Of a stretch of 63,947 bases of DNA, positions 36,944 to 44,466 are shown one piece after another. Each line of letters opens with the position of its first letter. Positions within the stretch are counted from its first letter, which is position 1. The notes beneath the pieces were generated by a model that was not told where the DNA came from, searched no databases, and saw nothing but the letters and a program-made list of their open reading frames with translations. Made by a program: the position numbers and the translations under genes. The stretch comes from Sphingobacteriales bacterium 44-15 (lineage in GTDB: Bacteria > Bacteroidota > Bacteroidia > Chitinophagales > Chitinophagaceae), in NCBI GenBank assembly GCA_001899685.1, contig MKWG01000037.1:1-63947 (forward strand). The letters are read 5' to 3'.

Positions 36944-37732
36944 TTATATATTAATTGTTCCCTGCAAATAAGTTACCGCATATCCGCTCATCAATACCCT
37001 GTCCCCGGCAAGCTGACATTCAAGATACCCTCTCCTTGCAGAAAGTTGGATAGCGGTCATGCGCTGCTTATGAAGCTGCCCTGACCAATATGGCACAAGC
37101 AACGTATGCGCTGAACCTGTTACCGGATCCTCATCTATACCGCTTTGCGGGAAAAAACCACGGGATACAAAATCAGATGCGTCGCCCGTTGCCGTGACGA
37201 TAATACCCCTTGATGGTAATGTTGCTATAGTTTTAAAATCAGGTATCAGTTCCTCAACCGTTTTCTGATCCGCTACAACTGCCATATAATCGAATGATCC
37301 TTTATATAGCTCAGATACGGCTACTTTCAGTCCTTCCGTCACTGCCGGAGGGATGGACTGCACTCTATTATATCGGTCGGCAGGGAAGTCGAGCGTAAGC
37401 TTTTTATCATGCTGCCGTATTACTTTCAGCAATCCGCTCTTAGAGTTGAAGGTGATCTGGGGCTCATTATGCCCAAGTTGGTTCATATAAATATGCGCTG
37501 CTGCCAGGGTAGCGTGGCCACAAAGCGCTACTTCCACCGCAGGTGTAAACCAGCGGATATGATATTGGTCGTTTTCTTTTACAATAAAAGCCGTTTCAGC
37601 CAGGTTGTTCTCCATGGCAATGTTTTGCATCGTAGTGTCAGGCAGCCATTCCTCGAGCGGGCATACTGCAGCAGGGTTACCTCCAAATAATTTTTCCGTA
37701 AAGGCATCGGCCTGGTATATAGGAATGATCAT
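36944..37732 (-). CDS. PhzF-family isomerase/epimerase-like protein
   Basis: 262 residues, two-domain diaminopimelate-epimerase-like fold. The family acts by proton transfer through a conserved Glu; the substrate is unknown in most members. Seen: AFTEKLFGGNPAAVC (about 10-25), METNLAETAF-like segment MENNLAETAFIV (catalytic Glu in NLAET), CGHATLAAAHIY (about 77-88) and DEDPVTGSAHTLLVPYW. The family name does not imply phenazine production here. Confidence 0.9.
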   Translation of the reverse strand: MIIPIYQADAFTEKLFGGNPAAVCPLEEWLPDTTMQNIAMENNLAETAFIVKENDQYHIRWFTPAVEVALCGHATLAAAHIYMNQLGHNEPQITFNSKSGLLKVIRQHDKKLTLDFPADRYNRVQSIPPAVTEGLKVAVSELYKGSFDYMAVVADQKTVEELIPDFKTIATLPSRGIIVTATGDASDFVSRGFFPQSGIDEDPVTGSAHTLLVPYWSGQLHKQRMTAIQLSARRGYLECQLAGDRVLMSGYAVTYLQGTINI

Positions 37733-37745
37733 GCGTCAAATGTAG

Positions 37746-37850
37746 TGCTATGTCAACAATAATTTGTCGTATTTCTTTGTGAGAAGTGAGAGGATAAATG
37801 TGAGCAGCTCACATTTGTCGTTTCACGTTTGTCGTTTGACGTAACAGTAA
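37746..37850. repeat. intergenic degenerate repeat R4
   Basis: Homologous to R2 over 37753-37798 (about 46 bases). It then forms a hairpin AAATGTGAG/CTCACATTT, followed by TCGTTTCACGTTTGTCGTTTGACG. Confidence 0.7.
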
Positions 37851-37876
37851 GATACTATTCATGGATAGGGTAGCAG

Positions 37877-38773
37877 TTATTGAATAATGCCGCTCCCTTT
37901 CATCCATTTCATACAAATGCTCATCCAGTCATCAATAGGAATATTTAACACAAACCCGTGATTACCCTTAGGATAAATATGCATTTCCCCGGGCACTTTG
38001 TGATGTCTTAAAGCTTCATAAAAGGAAATGCTGTTATCTACATCCACCACTTTATCGTCTCCGGCATGTATGAGAAAAGCAGGAGGAGTATCGCCGGTCA
38101 CCTGCAACTCATTTGAAAATAATTTTTTTTTTTCAGCAGCAGGCGCTTCACCCAAAAGATTTTTCCTGGAACCGCCATGCCCGAGACTGTCTGTCATACT
38201 TATGACAGGGTAGACCAGGATCATAAAATCAGGTCTCGGGCTTATTCCCTGCGGATCGCCGGCAACAGGCATATTGAAATGCGTACCGGCAGTAGAAGCC
38301 AGGTGACCACCCGCAGAAAATCCCATGATCCCTATTTTACCGGGATTGATATTCCATTCACGCGCATGCCGGCGCACGAGCCTGATGGCCTGTTGTGCAT
38401 CCTGTAATGGTCCGGTGCTTTTATCTTTCATTATCTTATCGTCGGGCAGCCGGTATTTAAGCACAAATGCCGCCACTCCTTTTTCAGCAAAATAGCGGGC
38501 AATAGCATATCCTTCCTTCTCTATCACCAGCACACCATAGCCGCCACCCGGGCAAATGATCACTGCTGCACCTGTAGCTTTTTCCTTCGGAGGAAGGTAT
38601 ACGCTTACCGTAGGGGTAAAAACTTTGAAAGCAAGCCCCCGCGCCGAATCAAAATATTCCTCGCTTGGCGCATTAAGCGCTCCGGGAATAGCATCCGTAT
38701 ATAATGGCATTACCCGCTGTGAAAAAGACGCCAGCGATATATAGCACAGGATAAAAGCAAATAAGAATTTCAT
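37877..38773 (-). CDS. secreted alpha/beta-hydrolase (esterase/BD-FAE-like)
   Basis: 298 residues with a signal peptide (about 1-18, FLFAFILCYISLASF). Hydrolase fold: oxyanion HGGG-type sequence CPGGGYGVLV (75-84), nucleophile S153 in GFSAGGH, and a C-terminal His in GNHGFVLN with Asp at HAGDDKVVDVDN. The profile resembles acetylxylan-esterase-like or BD-FAE enzymes of Bacteroidota that deacetylate hemicellulose. Located between the phzF-like gene and the lactate operon, without a PUL beside it. Confidence 0.87.
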   Translation of the reverse strand: MKFLFAFILCYISLASFSQRVMPLYTDAIPGALNAPSEEYFDSARGLAFKVFTPTVSVYLPPKEKATGAAVIICPGGGYGVLVIEKEGYAIARYFAEKGVAAFVLKYRLPDDKIMKDKSTGPLQDAQQAIRLVRRHAREWNINPGKIGIMGFSAGGHLASTAGTHFNMPVAGDPQGISPRPDFMILVYPVISMTDSLGHGGSRKNLLGEAPAAEKKKLFSNELQVTGDTPPAFLIHAGDDKVVDVDNSISFYEALRHHKVPGEMHIYPKGNHGFVLNIPIDDWMSICMKWMKGSGIIQ

Positions 38774-38785
38774 GAGAGGATAATT

Positions 38786-38905
38786 ATGAAGGTTTCAGGT
38801 TTCAGGTTATATAGGGCGCAAGGCATGCCTTGCGTCTACAATACGCACATCTTACCACTTATCACCTACCACTTATCACTTACCACTTATCACTTACCAC
38901 TAAGA
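38786..38905. repeat. intergenic degenerate repeat R5, with palindrome
   Basis: It holds GGTTTCAGGTTTCAGGTT, the 18-base palindrome CGCAAGGCATGCCTTGCG (38817-38834) and a tail of CACTTATCACTTACCA steps. The last bases encode the final residues of LutC (stop codon in the repeat). R7 (44338-44455) is an inverted relative. Confidence 0.6.
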
Positions 38906-39480
38906 ATAAAAACACACATCGTCTTAGGCCCGTGCGCTCCCAGTACCAGCGACTGCTCTATGTCGGCAGTTTTTGAAGGTCCGGCAATGAATGTTCCAAA
39001 TCCATAATCTTCAGCTCCGATCCTTTGATATGCCTGGTGCATATTATTAAGTATATCTTCCTTTTTTACGATCACTGCCAACTGTTGCGTAATGAAAGGC
39101 AATGCTCTTTGCTGAACTATGTCCTCCGTTACCCAAAGCGCTGCATTCTCAGCAACTGCAAAATGCGCTGTAATTACAGCAAGATCTACATTATCCAGTG
39201 CGTGGGGATCTGCATCCGCTGAAAGATGTTCGCCTGCAGGCAACGCTGCACAGGTAGTGACGATACGCTTCGCCTGCGGGTATGCTGTCTTTATGATGGC
39301 ATTAATTGCTTCATAATCTTTTACAAGATGAGATGCGCCCCCGATACCTGCCAGCGCTTCGATAAATTTATCACACGCCGGCTTCGAAACATCAGGCGGG
39401 AAATCAATATCAGGTAAAGGTGATGCAGTGGCCGGTTGGTTATTTTTTATTGTCTGTAATATCTGGTCCCTGTTGCTCAT
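38890..39480 (-). CDS. lutC: lactate utilization protein C (LutC/YkgG family)
   Basis: 196 residues from the ATG at 39480 (MSNRDQILQTI). Third subunit of the iron-sulfur L-lactate oxidation complex LutABC; it is believed to be an assembly or regulatory subunit. The LUD-domain segments are AVITAHFAVAENAALWVTED, ALPFITQQLAVIV and FGTFIAGPSKTADIEQSLVLGAHGPK. An in-frame start at 39591 would overlap lutB and lacks similarity at the N-terminus. The C-terminus (residues after about VFIL) is encoded by repeat R5. Confidence 0.88.
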   Translation of the reverse strand: MSNRDQILQTIKNNQPATASPLPDIDFPPDVSKPACDKFIEALAGIGGASHLVKDYEAINAIIKTAYPQAKRIVTTCAALPAGEHLSADADPHALDNVDLAVITAHFAVAENAALWVTEDIVQQRALPFITQQLAVIVKKEDILNNMHQAYQRIGAEDYGFGTFIAGPSKTADIEQSLVLGAHGPKTMCVFILSGK

Positions 39481-39529
39481 GAGTATGGTATATGCTGAAA
39501 TATATAGATGTCTCTGCTGTGATGTAAAA

Positions 39530-40903
39530 TTATTTTCGGTTCTTCTTATACCATTCTCCGAATGATTCTTTCGGGGGCGAAGGCATATCACGTTGCTTGT
39601 ACCAGGGATTTAATTTATTATTTATAATAAAAGGAGCAGCCTTCATTGCCCACCTCCCGGCTTTACCGGCAAACTGATAAAAACCGGGATGAGAGAGCGT
39701 AAATGTCATTCCCTTCATGCCCATTTTCTTTATGGTGCTCCCATACCCTTCTTTCATAAGCACCTGCCGCCATTTATACAGCTGGTCATGAATATCAATT
39801 TTTACAGGGCACACATTGCTGCAACTTCCGCAAAGCGTTGACGCAAATGGCAGGTCCGCGTATTTACGCATATCAAGATTAGGTGCAAGAATAGAGCCTA
39901 TCGGTCCGGCAATAGCGGTATGATAGCTGTGTCCCCCGCTCCTCCTGTATACCGGGCAGGTATTGAAGCAGGCGCCGCAACGGATGCATTTGAGAGAATT
40001 GCGGAAATCTTTGCGACCAAGCTGCGTGCTGCGCCCGTTGTCTACAAGCACGATATGCATTTCAGCTCCCTTGCGGGGCTTTTTAAAATGGCTGCTGTAG
40101 GTGGTGATGGGTTGCCCTGTAGCGCTTCTTGCCAGCAGCCTTAAAAAAACTGAGAGATGCCGGCGCTGCGGGATGATCTTTTCAAAGCCCATGCTGGCAA
40201 TATGAATATCCGCCAGGTGAGCACCCATGTCTGCATTACCTTCATTGGTGCACACTACAAACTCACCGGTTTCCGCCACGGCAAAATTGACGCCGGTAAG
40301 AGCAGCTCTCCTGGTAAGGAATTTTTCACGCAGATGTATCCTTGCCGCCTGCGTCAAAAACTGCGGGTCATTGTTTCCCTTTTCCGTTTGAAGATGCTCA
40401 TGAAAAGTATCGCTGACATCCTGTTTTTTAAGATGGATGGCAGGCAGCACAATATGGCTCGGCGGCTCTTTCCGCATTTGCACAATGCGCTCTCCCAGGT
40501 CGGTATCAATCACTTCAATGCCATGCTGCTGGAGGTAATCATTGAGATGACATTCTTCTGTAAGCATGGATTTGCTTTTCACCATCCTGTCTATGCCATG
40601 CTTTTGCAGTAGACCCAGCACTATTGCATTATGCTCCTTTCCATCCTTTGCCCAATGTACGGTTATCCCGTTACGGGTAGCCTGTTCTTCAAATTGTATG
40701 AGGTATTCGCTCAGATTGGCAAGCACATTATTTTTTATCCGGGAAGCGGTCTCTCTTAGTTGTTCCCATTCGGGAATCGACCTGGCAGCCTTATCCCGTT
40801 TTACCCTTACCCACCAAAGTGTTTCGTCATGCCAGTCTACCCGAGGTTCATCTGCGTTGAACTGCTCTGCAAGCTTTGGGTGATCTTTATCGCTATGGCT
40901 CAT
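39530..40903 (-). CDS. lutB: iron-sulfur L-lactate oxidase subunit (LutB)
   Basis: 457 residues. It carries two [4Fe-4S]-binding ferredoxin-type motifs, CIRCGACFNTCPVY (about 305-318) and CGSCSNVCPVKID (about 360-372), and the LUD-type N-terminal domain (HGIEVIDTDLGERIVQ, HLNDYLQQHG). It oxidises L-lactate to pyruvate with LutA and LutC and passes electrons to the respiratory chain. ATG at 40903 lies 7 bases after the lutA stop, so lutA-lutB-lutC is one operon. Confidence 0.93.
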   Translation of the reverse strand: MSHSDKDHPKLAEQFNADEPRVDWHDETLWWVRVKRDKAARSIPEWEQLRETASRIKNNVLANLSEYLIQFEEQATRNGITVHWAKDGKEHNAIVLGLLQKHGIDRMVKSKSMLTEECHLNDYLQQHGIEVIDTDLGERIVQMRKEPPSHIVLPAIHLKKQDVSDTFHEHLQTEKGNNDPQFLTQAARIHLREKFLTRRAALTGVNFAVAETGEFVVCTNEGNADMGAHLADIHIASMGFEKIIPQRRHLSVFLRLLARSATGQPITTYSSHFKKPRKGAEMHIVLVDNGRSTQLGRKDFRNSLKCIRCGACFNTCPVYRRSGGHSYHTAIAGPIGSILAPNLDMRKYADLPFASTLCGSCSNVCPVKIDIHDQLYKWRQVLMKEGYGSTIKKMGMKGMTFTLSHPGFYQFAGKAGRWAMKAAPFIINNKLNPWYKQRDMPSPPKESFGEWYKKNRK

Positions 40904-40910
40904 ATCTGTA

Positions 40911-41645
40911 TTAATGGCTATTTAAAATTTCGGCAATATGCTTAACCTGTACCGGGCTGTTTTGTCTTCGCAAAATACCTTCCATGTGCATGAGGCAGCT
41001 CATATCACCGCCTGTGATATATTCTGCACCATGGCGGATATGGTCTGCCACCCGGTCTTTTCCCATTTTGACACTTACCGCTTCTTCGGCAACACAAAAA
41101 GTACCACCAAAGCCACAGCATTCATCCTGCCTGTCAAGGTCTATCAGCTCAATGCCTTCTACCATTTTCAACAACTGAAGCGGCTTGGAAAAAGGAGGCG
41201 CAACCAGTTCCGACATTTGCGAGAGCTTTAACCCGCGCTGACCGTGACAGCTCTGGTGCACACCTACCTTATGCGGGAATCTTGCATTTAATTGCTTTAC
41301 CTGTAATATATCCGTCATGAATTCTGTAAGCTCATAGATATGCCGGCGGATATGGTCGGCTTTATCTTCTTTATCCGAACTATGCAAATGATCTTTGATA
41401 TGCAGGGTACAACTGCCTGAAGGGCATACTATATAGTCGTAATCGCCGAAATTGTCTGTGAATAACTCATCGCAATCATGTGTTAAGTGCTCAAATCCTG
41501 AATTTGCCATCGGCTGGCCGCAACATGTTTGCCGGGACGGATATACCACTTCAACACCTGCTTTCTCCAGTAATTCAAGGGTGGCAATGGCTACCTGGGG
41601 ATAAAACTGATCAATATAACATGGCACAAATAATGCTACAATCAT
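40911..41645 (-). CDS. lutA: iron-sulfur L-lactate oxidase subunit (LutA)
   Basis: 244 residues. It has two CCG domains typical of this subunit: CCGQPMANSGFEHL (about 41) and CCGFGGTFCV (about 190), each coordinating a cluster; the second is preceded by DLDRQDE. It belongs to the heterodisulfide-reductase-subunit-B-like family. Start ATG at 41645. First gene of the minus-strand lutABC operon. Confidence 0.93.
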   Translation of the reverse strand: MIVALFVPCYIDQFYPQVAIATLELLEKAGVEVVYPSRQTCCGQPMANSGFEHLTHDCDELFTDNFGDYDYIVCPSGSCTLHIKDHLHSSDKEDKADHIRRHIYELTEFMTDILQVKQLNARFPHKVGVHQSCHGQRGLKLSQMSELVAPPFSKPLQLLKMVEGIELIDLDRQDECCGFGGTFCVAEEAVSVKMGKDRVADHIRHGAEYITGGDMSCLMHMEGILRRQNSPVQVKHIAEILNSH

Positions 41646-41852
41646 TAATTAAAAAGAATTAAAAGGAGGGAAAATCTAAAATCTGCCCCGAAATTAATAC
41701 AAATTTCAGCTTAGCCGGCCTGCACCTTCCTGCCCGGGAAACATTTACTGCTTTTTGGCATGCAGAGCGGGCACTATGTACGGGAGCTTATTATCCCCAT
41801 TTTAACAGATCGTATAATAATTTGCATAGGCAATTACGTTAATATTGGTACC

Positions 41853-42761
41853 ATGGGAGAAAACGGGCATACAAATTTTTTCGCGAAGAATATTGTTTTG
41901 AATACAATAGGGCTTCTTACTATTCTCCCGTTAGCCCCGCTTATCAACCGCTTTATTCCCCCTGTTATCATTGGTTACTGGAATGTTGATCTTTTGGTAT
42001 CTATCATCATAGCTTTTTTGCTGGTACGGTTAGTACTATGGCTCTTCCGACCGCTTATCATTCCCGCATTTATGCTTGTGGCAGGCGTAATTGTATACAA
42101 TACTTTTTCAGATGGATACCAGCTTCGTAATATGCTGATGGATTATAAGAATCTCGTGGAAAAAAGCTGGGATGTTAGGGATAACAAAGAAAAAGATCTC
42201 TATCTTATAAAACCTGACCTGTTTGATACAGGGGTTGAAAAAGCGGTAAAAGGGCTGAAATCAAAGATCGCTCCCAAAGATTCGGTGGTAAGGAATTTTG
42301 CGGTAAAACATTCTATTGAATACTTCGACGATTATCATTCCAAATATGGCCCGACAGTCAGATATTTATCTTTATTCAAATATATCAACAACAACTTTAA
42401 GTATGTAGATGACCCTAACCGCGATGAATATTTTGCCGGCCCGAGGGAAACCATCCAGGATGGGTTGGGAGGAGATTGCGACGACCACACTATCCTGATG
42501 ATCTCGTGCATGAAAGCCATAGGCGCCAAATGCAGGATGGTATTGACGGAAAATCATGTTTACCCCGAGCTGTACTGCGGTGATAAAAAATCCTTTAACC
42601 TGCTCCAGGAAGCTATTACCCATCTTTTCTCCACTGAAAATTTTACCGGTCTGTATTACAGGGAAGAAAGCGGCAGCTATTGGATCAATCTTGACTACAC
42701 GGCCCGCCATCCCGGAGGACCCTATGTAGATAATAAGGCTTATGCAGTGGTAGAATTTTAA
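41853..42761 (+). CDS. membrane protein with transglutaminase-like domain
   Basis: 302 residues from the ATG at 41853 (MGENGHTNFFAKN). Two to three N-terminal membrane helices (VLNTIGLLTILPLAPLI, LLVSIIIAFLLVRLVLWLF, LIIPAFMLVAGVIVY) are followed by a transglutaminase-like cysteine-protease fold with the active-site Cys in GDCDDH, likely His in TENHVYPE and Asp in NLDYTA. It may act on peptides or cross-links in the envelope. The ATG at 41760 would add 31 residues and is less likely. Confidence 0.78.
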   Translation: MGENGHTNFFAKNIVLNTIGLLTILPLAPLINRFIPPVIIGYWNVDLLVSIIIAFLLVRLVLWLFRPLIIPAFMLVAGVIVYNTFSDGYQLRNMLMDYKNLVEKSWDVRDNKEKDLYLIKPDLFDTGVEKAVKGLKSKIAPKDSVVRNFAVKHSIEYFDDYHSKYGPTVRYLSLFKYINNNFKYVDDPNRDEYFAGPRETIQDGLGGDCDDHTILMISCMKAIGAKCRMVLTENHVYPELYCGDKKSFNLLQEAITHLFSTENFTGLYYREESGSYWINLDYTARHPGGPYVDNKAYAVVEF

Positions 42762-42765
42762 GCAG

Positions 42766-42900
42766 GTCAAAGGGTTTCACGCAAAGAGGCAAAGGAAGCA
42801 AAGGTGAAAGGAAATGCTTTGTGAAACGATAAACGACAAACCATAAATTTCCTAACCTCGTTCTGTGCAACTTCGTGTCCCGGTCTTAGTGGTTCAAAAG
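42766..42900. repeat. intergenic degenerate repeat R6
   Basis: It contains TTTCACGCAAAGAGGCAAAGG, GCAAAGG and GTGAAA steps, and near its end AACTTCGTGTCCCGG. The style (GCAAAG, TTTCACG) is widespread in Bacteroidota intergenic DNA. It lies between convergent genes (42761 + and 42902 -). Confidence 0.4.
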
Positions 42901-42901
42901 C

Positions 42902-43783
42902 TTATCTCTCCTGGAGATGGTCCTTTTTTTCAATCTTCTGGATGGCCTTATCTGCACGGGTATAGGCCTCCTTAACCTTATAATTATACCATTTATCCTT
43001 TAATATCTTTCTCATGGCATTGTCAAAGTTCCTGGTAAATACAAGGTTGCTGAAGCCCACTACCCTGTCGCGGGCTGAGGAAAGCGCTCTCACACTTACA
43101 GAGTACCCGCCGGTGAGGTACTGGATATAATGCCAGTAACCCGCAGGCATGAACAGCGTCTCCCCAAACTTGATGGTGCACTCCCACCCTGTGGTATACT
43201 TCAGGGCAGGGAACCTTTCAAAATCAAGGTTCTTCATATCTCCTATACCGTGAAAATTATAGGGCAGCTTATATAAAAGACTGGAGCTGTGATTGGGAAA
43301 TAAAGTAACTTTTTTCTCACCATGAAACTGGGTAAGAAAAACGTGGGACATGTCTATATCGAAATGATTCCTGGTGCTGGAGCCGCCGCCGCCAAAAAAC
43401 ATAAGCGGCAGCCAGGTAAGGATATTATCAGTGATCTTATTGAATATTAACTGCTTTCTTATCTCCGGCTTTTCGATCAGTAAATTGAACAGGAAAAGCC
43501 TTGATTCTGTAGGCTGGCTCTGAATAAGATCAAGGTATTCACCAAATTTCATTTTGGCTATCGGTGCGCTTTTGACCATATCCGGATGGGCATTTTCGCT
43601 GCCGTGAACCGGCACCATAAGATCGCCCGCTACTTCTTTAAAATAATCATAATTCCACAGATCCAGCGCGGGGCTTCCTTTAATAAAATCTTTGAGGACA
43701 ACAGGAGTTTTGGTTTTTATAAACTGCTCTGTAAATTCCTGCTTAGTCAGTCCTTCAACTCTCCGGATGGGTTGTAGTTTCAT
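42902..43783 (-). CDS. cupin-like (JmjC-type) 2-oxoglutarate/iron oxygenase
   Basis: 293 residues. Cupin-8/JmjC fold: substrate-lid region EQFIKTKTPVVLKDFIKGSPALDLW (about 22-42), Fe(II) ligands in NHFDIDMSHVF (HxD, about 163-168) and later His in GYWHYIQYLTGGYSVSVRA (about 222-240), plus the 2-oxoglutarate-side Lys/Arg. It probably hydroxylates a protein or RNA; tRNA- and ribosome-directed JmjC enzymes of this size are known. The substrate is not readable. Confidence 0.83.
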   Translation of the reverse strand: MKLQPIRRVEGLTKQEFTEQFIKTKTPVVLKDFIKGSPALDLWNYDYFKEVAGDLMVPVHGSENAHPDMVKSAPIAKMKFGEYLDLIQSQPTESRLFLFNLLIEKPEIRKQLIFNKITDNILTWLPLMFFGGGGSSTRNHFDIDMSHVFLTQFHGEKKVTLFPNHSSSLLYKLPYNFHGIGDMKNLDFERFPALKYTTGWECTIKFGETLFMPAGYWHYIQYLTGGYSVSVRALSSARDRVVGFSNLVFTRNFDNAMRKILKDKWYNYKVKEAYTRADKAIQKIEKKDHLQER

Positions 43784-44012
43784 ATTATGACATCAAATTT
43801 AGAACGTCAAAGACGAACAATGTTAAAGATTATTTTTGAAACATAACCGGCAAAGCCTGAATAATTTACCAATAGCCCGCCTGTCATCCCCATAATCATA
43901 TCTAAATTAGGTAAACTGTAAAAAAAATCCAATAGTCATTAATATTTGATCAAAAAAATATATCCTTATGGTTTTAGTGCCGTTTTCGTTTTTACAATTG
44001 CGCTTCATAGGC

Positions 44013-44020
44013 TAACTTTG
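44013..44020 (+). promoter_or_regulatory. promoter -7 element of clpS
   Basis: TAACTTTG (perfect TAnnTTTG) with a T-rich -33 region (GTTTTT, 43988-43993) at 19 bases spacing. Start codon at 44040 gives a short leader. Confidence 0.55.
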
Positions 44021-44039
44021 AAATGAAAATGAAATTGTT

Positions 44040-44330
44040 ATGCCGCGGGAGCAAGCTTTGCCTGAATTTGATACAGAGACCCTGGTAACTACTTCACAGC
44101 CCTTTCAGCTTATAGTCTGGAACGATGAAGTAAATACATTTGAATGGGTGATCGAAACTTTGGAGGAAGTTTGTGGCCACACCCACGAGCAGGCGGAGCA
44201 ATGCGCCTATATTATTCATTTCAAAGGAAAATACGCCGTAAAGCAGGGAGAATATGAAGACCTGAAGCCTAAGTGCGACGCCATTACCGAAAGAGGTATA
44301 GGGGCTACTATAGAAGCTATGGCAGAGTGA
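44040..44330 (+). CDS. clpS: ATP-dependent Clp protease adaptor ClpS
   Basis: 96 residues. It delivers N-degron substrates to ClpAP. The family core is present: QLIVWNDEVNTFEWVIETLEEVCGHTHEQAEQCAYIIHFKGKYAVKQGEYEDLKP, including the NDEVNTFEW pocket region that binds the N-terminal residue and the HTHEQAEQ helix. Confidence 0.93.
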   Translation: MPREQALPEFDTETLVTTSQPFQLIVWNDEVNTFEWVIETLEEVCGHTHEQAEQCAYIIHFKGKYAVKQGEYEDLKPKCDAITERGIGATIEAMAE

Positions 44331-44337
44331 AGGGGGA

Positions 44338-44455
44338 ATGGTGAATAGTGAATGAAACGTGAAATGTCAAATGTGAGAGCACTGCAGGCGCAAGGCATGC
44401 CTTGCGCCCTGCAACCCGAAACCTGAAACCTGTAACCCGAAACATTCCCCTCCTT
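44338..44455. repeat. intergenic degenerate repeat R7, with palindrome
   Basis: It holds GGTGAATAGTGAATGAAACG, GTGAAATGTCAAATGTGAGAG, the palindrome CGCAAGGCATGCCTTGCG (44389-44406) and AACCCGAAACCTGAAACC. Read on the other strand it matches R5 (GGTTTCAGGTTTCGGG ... palindrome), so this copy is inverted. It ends at the priA promoter. Confidence 0.6.
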
Positions 44456-44462
44456 ATCTTTA
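44455..44462 (+). promoter_or_regulatory. -7 element TATCTTTA next to the priA start codon
   Basis: TATCTTTA ends only 4 bases before the ATG at 44467, so a start at the usual distance would give a leaderless or nearly leaderless mRNA. Confidence 0.4.
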
Positions 44463-44466
44463 TTAA

